Positions 39,933-49,603 are shown, numbered from the stretch's first letter. The stretch is 64,000 bases of DNA from Streptomyces sp. CG1 (GCF_041080625.1 NZ_CP163518.1:10719501-10783500), one strand, 5' to 3'. Numbers and translations: made by a program. The notes: generated by a model from the letters alone, not told the origin.

Positions 39933-41662
39933 GGGGATGTTCAGGGGTCTGGGCGACATCTCGTGACGGTCACGATCGACACCAAGTAGCGATCACGGTG
40001 CGGAGCGGGAATGCCCTGGTTATGCGGGACTTATCCGTGCTGAAGGAGGCTCTGCTGCCGAAGGCGGTGGGGCTGGTGCTCGACCGGTTCGCCGAGACGG
40101 ACGGGCTGGTCGTGGTCGAAGCCCACAGCTCTGTCGGGGAGTTGGCGTGTCCCGACTGCGCGGAGGTCTCCCGGCGGGTGCACGGCCGGTATCAGCGCCA
40201 CCTCGCTGAACTGCCCGCCGGCGGGCGGCGGACGGTGGTCCGGCTGACGGCACGCCGGTTCTCCTGTGACACCGCGGACTGCCCGCGCCGTACGTTCGTC
40301 GAGCAGGTCGAGGGCCTGACCTCGAAGTATGCCCGTGCCGGGCCTGGGGTGATGGTGTGGTGGCGGGCCGTCGCGCTCGCGGTGGGCGGCCGTCCGGGGA
40401 CGCGGTTATGCCGCGTCCTGGCGGCGCCGACCGGACGGGCCCGGCTGTTCGGGCAGCTGCACGCACCACCCGTTCCGTCCCGCAGTCCGCGGGTGCTTGG
40501 CGTCGACGACTTCGCGTTCCGCCGGTCCCGGATGTACGGGACCATCATCGTGGACGTCGAGAAGTCCACGGTCATCGACATGCTGCCGGACCGCACCAGT
40601 GAGACCCTGGCCGTCTGGCTGACCGCACACCCCGGTGCCCAGATCGTGTGCAGGGACCGCGACAGCGGGTACAGCCGCGCCGTCCGAGCGGCGGCCCCCG
40701 ACGCGATCGAGATCGCCGATCGTCTCCATCTGCTTGCAGAACCTGTCCTTCGCCGTGGAGAAGACCTGCCATCAGCACCGCTCCTGCCTGCGCAAACGCG
40801 CCGAGGACGAACAGGGCCGGCTCCTCCCGCAGCCACCGATGCCCGAGCTGCCGCCGTTCGAACTGCCCCGCACGCAGATCATCGAGCGGACCCGGCACCG
40901 CTACGAGGACATCCACCAGCTCCTGGGCGCCGACTGGACGCTCAGCGCCATCGCCCGACGCCTCCATCTGGACCGCAAGACTGTGCGCCGCTTCCGCGAC
41001 GCCGACCTTGACCAGCTCCTGGCCAGTGCGCATCCTCCGGCGCCCGGCAGGCGTGCTGGAGCCCTACAAGGCGTACCTCAACGCCCGGTTCGCCGAGGCC
41101 GGAGGCCAGGTCAGCGGCAGCCGCCTGTTCCTGGAGCTCCAGACGCGCGGCTACCGTGGCAGTCGCCCGGTGGTCCGCAAGTACCTGGCCTCGCTGCGGG
41201 CCGGGAACGCCGAGCCCGTCCGCGCGGACATCCCGAGCCCGCGCAAGATCACCGGCTGGATCATGCGGCCCCGCGAGACGCTTACTGATCACCAGGAGGA
41301 ACAGCTCCTTCAAGTCCGCCTGGCCTGCCCGGACATCACCCGGGCCTGTGACCTCGCCCGGGTCTTCCACGAGCTCGTCCGTCATCGGCACGGCCACCTG
41401 CTGCTGGCGTGGATCCGCCAGGCCGAGCAGGACGCACCGGCACCGATCCGCAGCTTCGCCGGGTTCCTACGCCAGGACCTCGACGCGGTCACCGTCGGAC
41501 TCGCCCTCACCTACAGCTCCGGCGTCGTCGAGGGACACATCAACCGTTTAAGACGATCAAGAGGCAGATGTACGGCCGCGGATCGTTCCAACTCCTCCGC
41601 ACCCGCGTCCTGTTGCGATCGTGACCGTCACGAGATGTCGCCCAGACCCAAGTTCAAATAGC
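39933..41662 (+). mobile_element. ISL3-family insertion sequence with 34-bp perfect inverted repeats
   Basis: The 34-bp arms are 39945-39978 and 41616-41649; GGGTCTGGGCGACATCTCGT begins the left arm. Outside these, both ends carry GGGG-starting extensions (GGGGATGTTCA at 39933 on the left, the complement of GAACTTGG...GCCCC ending near 41662 on the right) that match only partly. Perfect ends combined with a transposase carrying three frameshifts suggest the ends are kept by recent movement in trans, or that the frameshifts are recent. Confidence 0.75.
40022..41624 (+). pseudogene. ISL3-family transposase, frameshifted
   Basis: The zinc-ribbon start (LACPDCAEVSRRVHGRYQRH), the DDE core (SPRVLGVDDFAFRRSRMYGT, IVCRDRDSGYSRAVRAAAPD, IADRLHLL), a helix-turn-helix insert (WTLSAIARRLHLDRKTVRR) and the end (LALTYSSGVVEGHINRL, TIKRQMYGRGSFQLLRTRVL) are all present, so the gene is full length. 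Frame changes occur near 40730, 41035 and 41550. The stop TGA at 41622-41624 lies inside the right inverted repeat. Confidence 0.85.
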
Positions 41663-41701
41663 CCCATCACGGGGTCCTTATGCCGGCCACCTGCGCTCGG
41701 C

Positions 41702-42327
41702 CTACTGCCGCCCCGGGTGGGGCTGGAGGTTGAGCGGCCCGAACTCGTCCATGCGTAAGACGACTTCAGGCTCACCATCCTCAGGTATGACCTCGCCGTC
41801 CGCGATCGCATAGAGGTGCTCAACACGAGCCTTCTTGGCGGCGTAGTCGGGATCGCGGGAGGTCTTCCAGGTCTTCATGCGTTGAAACGACACGCCCTCC
41901 TCGCGGAGCAGGCTGCGCAGGCCCTCGTAGCTGATGTCGTCGACCACCCCCTCGGCGACCAGGAAGCCGGCCAGCTTGGCCAGGCTCCAGGTCGAGAACG
42001 ATAGGCCGTGCTCGGCCGGCTTCGATTTAGCGATCTTCTTGATCTCACGCCGCTCGGGCAGCGTGAAGGTTCTCGGCCGTCCGCCCTTGTACTTCGGGTA
42101 GAGCGCCTCGAACCCGTCGGCGTTGAAGTTGTGGATCACATCCCGGACCCGGTCCGCACTGCTGAAGTCACCTCGGCGATCTTCACCACGGACATGCCCT
42201 GGGCTAACAGCAGCACCATCTGGGCCCGCCGCCAGGTCACCACCGAGCCGGAGCTGCGGCGCACGATCCTCAGCAGCCGCCGGCCTTCATCGTCATCGAT
42301 CTCGCGTAAGCGCACCCGTGCTGCCAC
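41702..42327 (-). pseudogene. IS630-family transposase, copy 1, truncated and frameshifted
   Basis: LREIDDDEGRRLLRIVRRSS and RRAQMVLLLAQGMSVVKIAE in one frame, then FNADGFEALYPKYKGGRPRT and WSLAKLAGFLVAEGVVDDIS in another, correspond to the N-terminal helix-turn-helix half of IS630. One base is lost near 42165 (GAGGTGACTTCAGC). The 3' half with most DDE residues is gone after DEFGPLNLQPHPGR, near the ISL3 right end. In this copy the run before VVDDIS is G5. Confidence 0.82.
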
Positions 42328-42635
42328 GCCCGGACGGTAGCGGCTGCGCGCGTCTTCAAGCCCTCACGCCGGGCTGGCGCCCTGCTCTCGAAGAGCCGCC
42401 TCCAGCCGGGCGATGTCTTCGGCGTCCTTTGGGCGGCGCGGTCGGCGGGTGGGGTCGGTTGTCTGTGTCGTTGGCCGCCTCGCTCTCGGAAGAGATCTGC
42501 TCTCACCTTCGAGAGCGTTCCCCCATGGAGTGCTCGTAGCGGCCGCGTGGGCATCAATGGCGGGCCCGTGATCTTGGCGCGGTTACGGTCTGTTCAGTCG
42601 CCGTCCAGGCACCCTTCCGACCGAGGAGATCAGAC
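42328..42635. other. intergenic region
   Basis: No supported gene. GAGGAG at the right end is the ribosome-binding site of the next gene. Confidence 0.5.
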
Positions 42636-43079
42636 ATGGGCCATATCGTCCGAAAGCTGAGCGACGCTGCCTACCCGGGGTTCGATGAGTTCAGGACGTA
42701 CTTCGATTCCTGTTCGGACGAGTTCCCGGCGTTCGCTCCGGCCGTCACTCCGGTCATCGCCGTCAAGGACAGTCAGATCCAGTTCGAAGGCCAACCGGAG
42801 GACGTGGACGCGGTCCTGAACAAGACCGAGTTCCGATGGATGTGGAATCTCTTGCCCGCCGGGACCGACGCCTTTGTGGCATTCGTCCAGCTGTACGCGC
42901 TGAAGTACGCGAAGCTCATGGGTCTGGACGGCCTCAAGGGCACCTACACGATCCGGGTGAGGACCTACCTCCAACTCACTGAACACCAGAACGAGGCACA
43001 GCTTAGTCAGAACCACCGCATGCACCTGACGGCCGACGAAAATTCCTGGGGCCCGGAAGAGGTGACCATCTGTCTGTAG
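42636..43079 (+). CDS. hypothetical protein
   Basis: The protein has 147 residues with good codon bias and GAGGAG seven bases upstream of the ATG. It is soluble and moderately acidic (AYPGFDEFRTYFDSCSDEFP, TDAFVAFVQLYALKYAKLMG, EENSWGPEEVTICL-like end). No signal peptide, membrane helix or familiar motif. GC content is lower than in neighbours. IS630 relics flank it on both sides, so it may be cargo of that mobile region. Function unknown. Confidence 0.65.
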   Translation: MGHIVRKLSDAAYPGFDEFRTYFDSCSDEFPAFAPAVTPVIAVKDSQIQFEGQPEDVDAVLNKTEFRWMWNLLPAGTDAFVAFVQLYALKYAKLMGLDGLKGTYTIRVRTYLQLTEHQNEAQLSQNHRMHLTADENSWGPEEVTICL

Positions 43080-43183
43080 TTGCGGGTGCCCACGGGGCCC
43101 GAGCCGTGCCGCACGGCGAGCTGGAGCGGGTTGGTGCGTTGGACCTGGAGGACCGTGCCCGCGTCATTGCGGGCGTGGCGATC

Positions 43184-43650
43184 TCACGTCATCCCGACGC
43201 CGACGCGCTGCGCCCAGGTCCGCACGCGGTCACGGCTGGCGGGCAACCAACTGGCCAGGTTTACCTGGCCATCCAGAGTGAGCTGGGATGCTTCGACGAC
43301 ACCGAAGTGCTGGTACAGGTCGGAGAGCGCGGCGGCGGCACCTTGCACGAGTTGGGTGCCGCCGACTGCCGTGCCGTCGAGGAGCGTGCTCCCGTGTCCT
43401 CCGGCTCCGCTCCATGCGAGCGGGCTGATGACCTGCATCTCGCCGTTCCCCCAGCGGTCGGCGGCGAGCGGAGTCGGATGGGCCCAGCCCCGAAGAGCGA
43501 TCCGGACGGATGCCGTTCCGCGGGCCTGGCAGTGGTCGACAACGTGCCGGGCTAGGTGCTGCAGTGCGGTGAGGACCTGCCACACGAGCGCATCGCTGTC
43601 GAGGGCCTGGTTGGCGAGCTCCCCGTCGTCAAGGGATGACCTCGAGTCCT
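43184..43650 (-). pseudogene. hypothetical protein, 5'-truncated by IS630
   Basis: A conserved-looking frame reads ALDSDALVWQVLTALQHLAR, ARGTASVRIALRGWAHPTPL, GNGEMQVISPLAWSG, LSDLYQHFGVVEASQL and ends at TGA 43184-43186. It loses its beginning at ~43645, exactly where IS630 copy 2 starts. Product unknown; possibly the sensor half of a regulator. Confidence 0.45.
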
Positions 43651-43994
43651 GGGACGCCCGCCCTTGTACTTCGGATAGAGCGAGTCGAAGCCGTCGGCAT
43701 TGAGGTTGTGCAGGACGTCGCGGACTCGGTCCGGGCTGGTGAACGTCACCGTCGCGATCTTGTCGACGGGCATGCCCTGCGCGGACAACAGCACCATCTG
43801 GGCGCGCCGCCAGGTCACCGCCGACCCGGTGCCCCGGCCGATGATCCGCAGCAGCCTCTGGCCCTCATCGTCGTCGATCTCCCAAACCCGCACCCACACC
43901 CGTTCAGCCACCAGGACACCATGGCGGATACGCGTCCGGGCCCGTACACGGACGACGCGTCACAACGGGGCGAACGTCGTCTGATGCGGCACTA
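43645..43994 (-). pseudogene. IS630-family transposase, copy 2, N-terminal fragment
   Basis: EIDDDEGQRLLRIIGRGTGS, RAQMVLLSAQGMPVDKIATV and LNADGFDSLYPKYKGGRPRT match the first 89 residues of IS630. The 5' terminal repeat (GATGCGGCACTA ending at 43994) is intact and abuts the identical end of copy 3 head to head. Everything after residue 89 is replaced by other DNA. Confidence 0.8.
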
Positions 43995-45221
43995 GTGCCG
44001 CATCAAGCTACGTTCGCCCTGTCGTGATGTGTCGCCCAGTTGCTGCGCCGGGAAGCACCAGACAGCCAGAATGATCACGTGGCTGAACGCGTGCGGGTCC
44101 GGGAGATTGATGACGACGAGGGCAGGCGGTTGCTGCGGATCATCCGCAGAGGCACGGGGTCGGTGGTGACCTGGCGGCGGGCTCAGATGGTGCTGTTATC
44201 TGCGCAGGGACGGCCGGTGGCGAAGATCGCCGAGGTGACGTTCACCAGCCCGGACCGGGTCCGGGACCTGCTCCACAACTTCAACGCGGACGGCTTCGAC
44301 TCGCTTTATCCCAAGTACAAGGGTGGTCGGCCGAAGACCTTCAGCCTCCCGGAACGCCGGGAGATCAAGAAGATCACCAAGTCGAGGCCGGCCGAGCACG
44401 GCCTGCCGTTCTCGACCTGGAGCCTGGCCAAGCTGGCCGACTTCCTGGTCGCCGAGGGGTGGTCGACGACATCAGCCACGAGGGCCTGCGGGTCCTGCTC
44501 CGCGAGGAGGGCGTCTCGTTTCAACGCGTGAAGACCTGGAAGAACTCACGTGACCCGGACTACTCAGTCAAGAAGGCCCGTGTCGAGCACCTGTACGCGA
44601 TCGCCGACGGTGAGGTCATACCCGAGGAAGGCGAGCCCGAAGTCGTCTTCTGCGTGGATGAGTTCGGGCCGCTCAACCTCCAGCCGCACCCCGGCCGGCA
44701 CTGGGCCGAACGCAGCGGCAGACACAAGGACACAGGCCGCGATCCCCGGCCCCGCCGCCGGGCGACCTACACCCGCCCGCACGGGGTCCGGCACCTGTTC
44801 GCCGCCTACGACCTGGCCAAAGACCAGCTCTACGGGCACGTCAAGAAGACCAAGAACAGGTCGAAGTTCTTGGAGTTCTGTCGGTACCTGCGCTCGCTGC
44901 ACCCGATGGACGTACGCATTGCAATCGTCTGCGACAACTACTCACCACACCTGACGACGAAGCGGTGTCAGCGAGTCGGGATGTGGGCGGCGGCGAACAA
45001 CGTGGAGATCGCCTACACCCCGACCAACAGCTCCTGGCTCAACCGGATCGAGGCACAGTTCACCGCCCTGCGCTACTTCGCGCTGGATGGCACCGACCAC
45101 GCCAGCCACAAGGAGCAGGGAAGCATGATCCGCCGCTACATCATCTGGCGGAACAAGCACGCCGCCGACGAACGCCTCCGCAAGGTCGTGAACAGGGCGA
45201 ACGTTGCTTGATGCGGCACTA
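43993..45221 (+). mobile_element. IS630-family insertion sequence, copy 3, complete ends
   Basis: Terminal repeats TAGTGCCGCATCAAGC... (43993-44021) and its complement at 45193-45221 match at 28 of 29 positions and start with the TA target typical of IS630. The element is 1,229 bp long. Its left end shares the TA with copy 2, and its right TA supplies the TAG stop of the adjacent phosphoesterase gene. Confidence 0.85.
44079..45211 (+). pseudogene. IS630-family transposase, single frameshift (or two-frame gene)
   Basis: The full-length protein is present across two frames: helix-turn-helix part (RRAQMVLLSAQGRPVAKIAE, WSLAKLADFLVAEG) to ~44459, then VVDDISHEGLRVLLREEG, CVDEFGPLNLQPHPGRHW, IAIVCDNYSPHLTTKRCQ and TPTNSSWLNRIEAQFTALR, with the DDE residues in DEF, CDN and the NRIE glutamate. 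Where copy 1 has a G5 run (GAGGGGGTGGTC), this copy has G4, so a one-base loss explains the shift. Some IS630 elements express such genes by frameshifting, so residual activity is possible. Confidence 0.85.
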
Positions 45222-46451
45222 GTTCGTGCGGTTGTAGACGTCCGTGCCGAAACGCGGCAGGCCCGGCTTGCCCGCGTAGCCGAGGTACGGCAGCCCGAAC
45301 AGGTCCTCGATGCTGGCCAGCAGCGAGTAGTGGTTGTACGGGGTGTCGTTCCAGCTGTTCGGCTGCACGAAGTGCGGCGAGATCACCAGGGCGCCGATCC
45401 GGCCGCCGCCGAGGCCGGTGAGGCCGGGCAGAGCCACGTTCGGGCCGGGGCCCTCGCCGCAGCAGGCGGAGGAGTCGGTCTGCGGGCCGTCCGACTCGTC
45501 GGAGGTGATCACCAGCATGCCGTCCTCCTGGAAGGCGGGGGAGGAGGTGATCACCGGCACCCATTTCTGCAGCCAGGCGTCCGCCGAGGCCAGACCGCCC
45601 GGCCGGCCGTCCACGCAGGGCGAGTCGTGGCCGTCGCTGCAGAGGTTCGGCGTGATGTACGAGAAGTTGGGCGTGGTGGTGGTCTGCTGGAGGTCGGTGG
45701 TGAGGGCGTTCAGGTCCACCACGTTCTTCTGGCAGTCCGGCGAGTCGATGACCTCGTGGAAGTACATGTACGGGTTGTGCCGCACCGCGTACTGGTCGCC
45801 GATCTGGGCCTTCTGGGTCTGGTCCTGGGTGTTCAGGACGGGGTGGCGGCAGGGCGTGCCCATGTCCTCCATATAGCCCTTCCAGGTCTTGCCGGCGGCG
45901 CTCAACTGGCCCGCCAGCGTGTGCACCTGGCTCGGGTAGACGCAACCCTGGCCGATTACCTGGCCGTTGGTGGCAGTGCCCGTGGAGGCTGAGGCGGAGG
46001 CGCTCGCCTGGACCTGGGTCTGGGTGGTCACACCACCGGCCTGGGTTGAGGCGGAGACGGCCGCCGAGACCTGCCCCGAGGCCGACCCGTTCACCTGGAC
46101 GAAGTTGCTGTAAATCTGGCAGTCGGCCTGGGTTTCGGCGTTCGGGCTCTGGCCGGAGAGCTGGGCGATGTAGTTGTCCAGGCTGTTGTGTCCGATGCCG
46201 TAGTACTGCGTGAGCAGCAGGCCCTGGGAGCGCAGCGTCTTGCTCAGGTACGGCGCGGCGGAGTTCGGACCCCAGGTCTCGTCGAAGTTCTTGTTCTCCA
46301 ACTGGATCACGAACACGTGCCCGACCGGCGGAAGGGTCGAAGCCTGCGAGGTCCCGGCGTTGACGGCGATCAGGCCGCCGGTGACGGCGAGCGCGGCGCC
46401 CAGCGAGATCAGCCGGGCGCGGCGGGAGATGCGGAAACGGTGTCGGGACAT
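45219..46451 (-). CDS. exported alkaline phosphatase/phosphoesterase family protein
   Basis: The protein has 410 residues of the PF04185 phosphoesterase family. An N-terminal export signal (RISRRARLISLGAALAVTGG...SQAS) precedes VFVIQLENKNFDETWG (metal/nucleophile region), GIGHNSLDNYIAQLSGQSPN, LVITSDESDGP and the final YNHYSLLASIEDLFGLPYLG. Residues ~135-165 form a Ser/Ala/Gln-rich low-complexity insert. It lies 10 bases after the phospholipase-C-like gene in one operon. The stop codon TAG is formed by the TA end of IS630 copy 3, so a few native C-terminal residues may have been lost. Confidence 0.87.
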   Translation of the reverse strand: MSRHRFRISRRARLISLGAALAVTGGLIAVNAGTSQASTLPPVGHVFVIQLENKNFDETWGPNSAAPYLSKTLRSQGLLLTQYYGIGHNSLDNYIAQLSGQSPNAETQADCQIYSNFVQVNGSASGQVSAAVSASTQAGGVTTQTQVQASASASASTGTATNGQVIGQGCVYPSQVHTLAGQLSAAGKTWKGYMEDMGTPCRHPVLNTQDQTQKAQIGDQYAVRHNPYMYFHEVIDSPDCQKNVVDLNALTTDLQQTTTTPNFSYITPNLCSDGHDSPCVDGRPGGLASADAWLQKWVPVITSSPAFQEDGMLVITSDESDGPQTDSSACCGEGPGPNVALPGLTGLGGGRIGALVISPHFVQPNSWNDTPYNHYSLLASIEDLFGLPYLGYAGKPGLPRFGTDVYNRTN

Positions 46452-46461
46452 GTCTGAGCCT

Positions 46462-47754
46462 TCAGCTCGCGGTGAGGTTGAAGCCGACGGAGATGGCGAG
46501 GGAGTGCAGGGCGCGCCACTGCTCGTAGTCGGGGGCGGTGAGGCCGCACGGCAAGCCGACTGCCGACGGCACGCTCCACCGAGGTGCCGACAGGTTCGGC
46601 GGGTTGACGAAGTCCAGCACCTCGGCGAGGTTGCGGGCGGCGGCGTCGCGCGGGGTCAGCGCCGGGACGTTCCAGCGCCACTCGATGGCCTTCAGCACCG
46701 AGGCGTGGTCGTAGACGTTGTGCGCGACGTAGTTCCGGCGGGCGCGCGGCGAGATGACCAGGCAGGGCACCCGAAAACCGCGCAGCCCCCAGTCCGGGTT
46801 GGCGTCCGGGGCGACCTGCGGCGGCACGTGGTCGAAGAAGCCGCCCCACTCGTCGTAGTTGATCACCAGCATGATGCGGCCCCAGGCCGGGCTGGACGTC
46901 ACGGCCTGGTAGACCTGGTTGAGGAAGGCCTGGCCGGCCCGGATGTCCGCGTGCGGGTGGTCGTCCGCCGAGGTGCCGCTGCCCTCGTCGAGGAACTTCG
47001 GGTCCACGAAGGAGACCTGGGGCAGGTTGCCGCTGGCGCAGTCGGCCAGGAACTCGCTGAACGGGCGGCTGATCGACTGGTACTTGGTGCCCCAGAGAGC
47101 AGTGAAGGGGGTGTCGTAGAAGTAGTAGCGGCCCTTCAGGCCGGCCGAGGCGAGGCGGTCCCAGATGGTCGGCAGGGTCGAGATGACCGTCGAGTTGTGG
47201 ATCCGATCGGTCCGCGCGGCGTGCTGGTAGAAGCGGTTCGGGTAGGTCTCGGCCATGATCGCCGAGAAGTACCGGTCGCAGGTGGTCCAGTACGGCGCGG
47301 CCTGACCGTAGAAGCCGAGGTCGGCCTGCTGGTAGTAGCCGATCGCGAACGCGTCGTTGGTGCCGGCCCGCAGCCAGCCGTCGCAGGCGCCGTTGTTGTA
47401 CGCGATCCGGCCACCCTCGAAGGAGTGGTCGGGGTCGTTGAAGCTGCAGCCCTGGGCGTCGCCCTGCAGGTGGTGCGTGCTGTGCGGGACGCCGTAGCGG
47501 TCGGTGAAGGTCAGCCCGTCCTGCTTGCCCTCCGCGCCCGGGAGCCAGCCCAGGTAGTGGTCGAACGACCGGTTCTCCATCATCACGACGATGATGTGGT
47601 CGATTCCCGAGCCCTGGGGATCGGGCAGCTGCGCGGGATCGGATGGCTCCGAGTCCGCCATGGCCATCGGTGCGGTGATCGCCGCGCCGAGCGCGGCGGT
47701 GGCCGCTCCGGCGAGGAACTTGCGGCGGGTGGTGCTCTTGCGGTGGGTGCTCAC
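46462..47754 (-). CDS. phospholipase C-type phosphoesterase, Tat-exported
   Basis: The protein has 430 residues, PF04185 family. The N-terminus TTRRKFLAGAATAALGAA is a twin-arginine signal. Catalytic-region motifs are HIIVVMMENRSFDHYLGWLP, MAETYPNRFYQHAARTD, DDHPHADIRAGQAFLNQVYQ, LVINYDEWGGFFDHV and YDHASVLKAIEWRW, which place it with bacterial phospholipase C and acid phosphatase homologues. The enzyme would be folded in the cytoplasm and exported to release phosphate or phosphate esters. It is the first gene of a two-gene operon with the other phosphoesterase, which suggests phosphate-responsive expression (inference). Confidence 0.9.
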   Translation of the reverse strand: MSTHRKSTTRRKFLAGAATAALGAAITAPMAMADSEPSDPAQLPDPQGSGIDHIIVVMMENRSFDHYLGWLPGAEGKQDGLTFTDRYGVPHSTHHLQGDAQGCSFNDPDHSFEGGRIAYNNGACDGWLRAGTNDAFAIGYYQQADLGFYGQAAPYWTTCDRYFSAIMAETYPNRFYQHAARTDRIHNSTVISTLPTIWDRLASAGLKGRYYFYDTPFTALWGTKYQSISRPFSEFLADCASGNLPQVSFVDPKFLDEGSGTSADDHPHADIRAGQAFLNQVYQAVTSSPAWGRIMLVINYDEWGGFFDHVPPQVAPDANPDWGLRGFRVPCLVISPRARRNYVAHNVYDHASVLKAIEWRWNVPALTPRDAAARNLAEVLDFVNPPNLSAPRWSVPSAVGLPCGLTAPDYEQWRALHSLAISVGFNLTAS

Positions 47755-47881
47755 CCGCCCTTGCTAACAGCCCTTGGCTACTGACCGGTAGAGCGGAGCG
47801 AGGCTATTCACTTCATATCCACCGAATGTTGTTCCACCCTCCCTGACCTGCGCAGATCCGCTTCCAGGTGCCGTCACGCTG

Positions 47882-48100
47882 TCAGCGCCGGAACAAATCG
47901 TAGGCCCTGTCCCACGGCCCGTGATCACCTGTGACGGACGAGGCCATGGGGTCGATCGCCTTGACGATGGTGGCCGTCCCGTTCCGTAGCTGCTGCTCGA
48001 AGTCCGTGAGCGGTCGGCGCGGGGTGGGGCCCATCTCGTAGCAGTGCCGGTCGAGCTGCTTCAGCGCGCGGATGCGGCTTGGATATGGGCGGTGGGCCAT
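47882..48100 (-). CDS. small hypothetical protein
   Basis: This 72-residue protein (MAHRPYPSRIRALKQLDRHC, FEQQLRNGTATIVKAIDPM) has AAGGAGG before the ATG at 48098-48100. It is basic at the N-terminus and has no membrane segment. It follows the 97-residue gene by 38 bases, so both are probably co-transcribed. Function unknown. Confidence 0.6.
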   Translation of the reverse strand: MAHRPYPSRIRALKQLDRHCYEMGPTPRRPLTDFEQQLRNGTATIVKAIDPMASSVTGDHGPWDRAYDLFRR

Positions 48101-48138
48101 GGCGTCGCCTCCTTGATCCCGGCCAGGATGGCAGGCGG

Positions 48139-48432
48139 CTACGACTCCTCGGGCCAGCTCGCGAGCGCCTCCCCCTCCTCCTTGTCGACGAGGACGATGT
48201 GCGCGCCGGGCAGGCTGCCGTACTCGCCGACCCACGACCGGAACTTGCGATTCGCCATGGCGAGGTCGTCCCACCAGCCGTGCATGAGCGGCTCGCCGCC
48301 AGCCGTCAGGATCAGGTGGTAGCGACCGGGGCCAGCGACCGGGACGGACTCTGCTTCCCAGCGCGCCCGCAGGACGTTGCGTGGGTCGCTCCTGATCCGC
48401 TTCCTCGCAGCCTCGAAGTCGAAGCCCTTCAC
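48139..48432 (-). CDS. small hypothetical protein
   Basis: This 97-residue protein starts at GTG 48430-48432 with GAGGG upstream. It is soluble, with FDFEAARKRIRSDPRNVLRA, GRYHLILTAGGEPLMHGWWD and AMANRKFRSWVGEYGSLPGA; the pattern looks like a small alpha/beta fold. First gene of a probable two-gene operon. I recognise no family. Confidence 0.65.
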   Translation of the reverse strand: MKGFDFEAARKRIRSDPRNVLRARWEAESVPVAGPGRYHLILTAGGEPLMHGWWDDLAMANRKFRSWVGEYGSLPGAHIVLVDKEEGEALASWPEES

Positions 48433-48487
48433 GCCCTCAGGATGGCAGACTCGCCCACATCGCACTGAATCGAACACTTGCACGATC

Positions 48488-48670
48488 ACGCCTCCGTCCC
48501 GTCTCAACCTCCTGCGGTTCCTCGAACGCGTCCAGGAGCAGGATCTCGCCCGCACCCGCCGGTGGATCGCCGCCGAGGAGCGGCGGGAGGCTGAGCGGCG
48601 GCGCTGTGACGAGAACCGGCCGGCACCGCCCGACTGGCTCCTCGTAGACCACGCCAGTTTCCTGCGTCAA
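48488..48670 (+). pseudogene. DUF6233 protein N-terminal fragment
   Basis: LNLLRFLERVQEQDLARTRR then WIAAEERREAERRRCDENRP and APPDWLL match the coiled-coil N-terminus of DUF6233 proteins, which are common in Streptomyces. The conserved C-terminal Cys-rich half is missing and no start codon is evident. Confidence 0.6.
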
Positions 48671-48782
48671 GCCACGAGATTGCGGGACATGTCCCACCTC
48701 CTCCGGCGGCCTAGCGTGACCCATCCAACCAACGGCACTGCCCTCGCCGGCGGGGGTGCCTCCCACGAAGGAGGAAAAAACC

Positions 48783-49001
48783 ATGAATCGCAACTTCAGG
48801 CACATCCGTCCGCGCCTGGCCTTCTGGACCCTGGTACCGGCCGCGCTTGCCGCTGGCGGACTGGTCCTGGCCGCAGTCTCAGCGGGCCGCCGCCACTCTG
48901 CTGCCCGGCGGCGCTCGTGCCGTGACAAGGGCCCCTGCCTACTCCCAGCAGGAGCCCTGCCATCACGCAATCAACCCGCAGCCCCTGCCGCCACGCGGTG
49001 A
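48783..49001 (+). CDS. small membrane or exported protein
   Basis: This 72-codon frame has an excellent ribosome-binding site (AAGGAGG eight bases upstream). The first 36 residues form a basic-hydrophobic signal/anchor (MNRNFRHIRPRLAFWTLVPA then ALAAGGLVLAAVSAG). The rest is Arg/Ser/Pro-rich with two cysteines, and may be partly out-of-frame sequence. Function unknown. Confidence 0.45.
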   Translation: MNRNFRHIRPRLAFWTLVPAALAAGGLVLAAVSAGRRHSAARRRSCRDKGPCLLPAGALPSRNQPAAPAATR

Positions 49002-49348
49002 GGATTGACGGATACGCCGGTTGGGCCGGGACCAGACCCGGCTCAGCCGACAGCAGGTGAGTTCTACGCCTCCTCGACTCCCCCCAGGCGGTGCTGATGC
49101 GCCTCGTTGATGAGTTCTGGTCGCAACGAAGTGCCCCCATGCTTGCACGTGGAATCGACGGTAGTGGTGTGCCGCGGGAGTTGCCAGGAGTCAGAAGTAC
49201 GACTCCAGCGCTCCGCGCCGCCGCACGTCGACTTCCTTGCACGTACTCGTCCTGCTGAACCTGCGGCGCAAGCGGTTTGTCGGCATCGGGGGCGGACACC
49301 AATACCTGGACGCTCACGCAAATGCATAGATATCGGAGGGACGCAGGC

Positions 49349-49597
49349 GTGCCCAACACTGTGAGTTATGCGAGGGACATCCGCCCGTTGTTCACCGCCA
49401 TGGACATCGATCACATGCGGCCGATGGGCGTTCTGCTGGACGACTTCACGTACATGTCCGACCCGGGGCATGCACAGGACGTGCTCGACCAGGTGTCCAG
49501 CGGCTCCATGCCCCCACCCGACAGTGGCGAGCCGCCGTGGGACCAACAACGGGTTCAGCTGTTCCAGGACTGGATCAACGGCGGCTTCCAGCCTTGA
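49349..49597 (+). CDS. small hypothetical protein
   Basis: This 82-residue protein has GTG start with GGAGGG eight bases upstream. The sequence NTVSYARDIRPLFTAMDIDH then SSGSMPPPDSGEPPW and LFQDWINGGFQP follows the pattern of PSCyt-type cytochrome c modules (SYxxDIxPIF...GxMPP......l..Wi..G) but has no CxxCH haem site. It probably represents a haem-free relative. The following sequence is an IS110 relic inserted only 6 bases after the stop. Confidence 0.65.
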   Translation: MPNTVSYARDIRPLFTAMDIDHMRPMGVLLDDFTYMSDPGHAQDVLDQVSSGSMPPPDSGEPPWDQQRVQLFQDWINGGFQP

Positions 49598-49603
49598 GCG
49601 GCA

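Noticed and set aside
46210..47784. 524-codon open frame on the plus strand
   Set aside because: It is antisense to both phosphoesterase genes and has mirror-frame composition.
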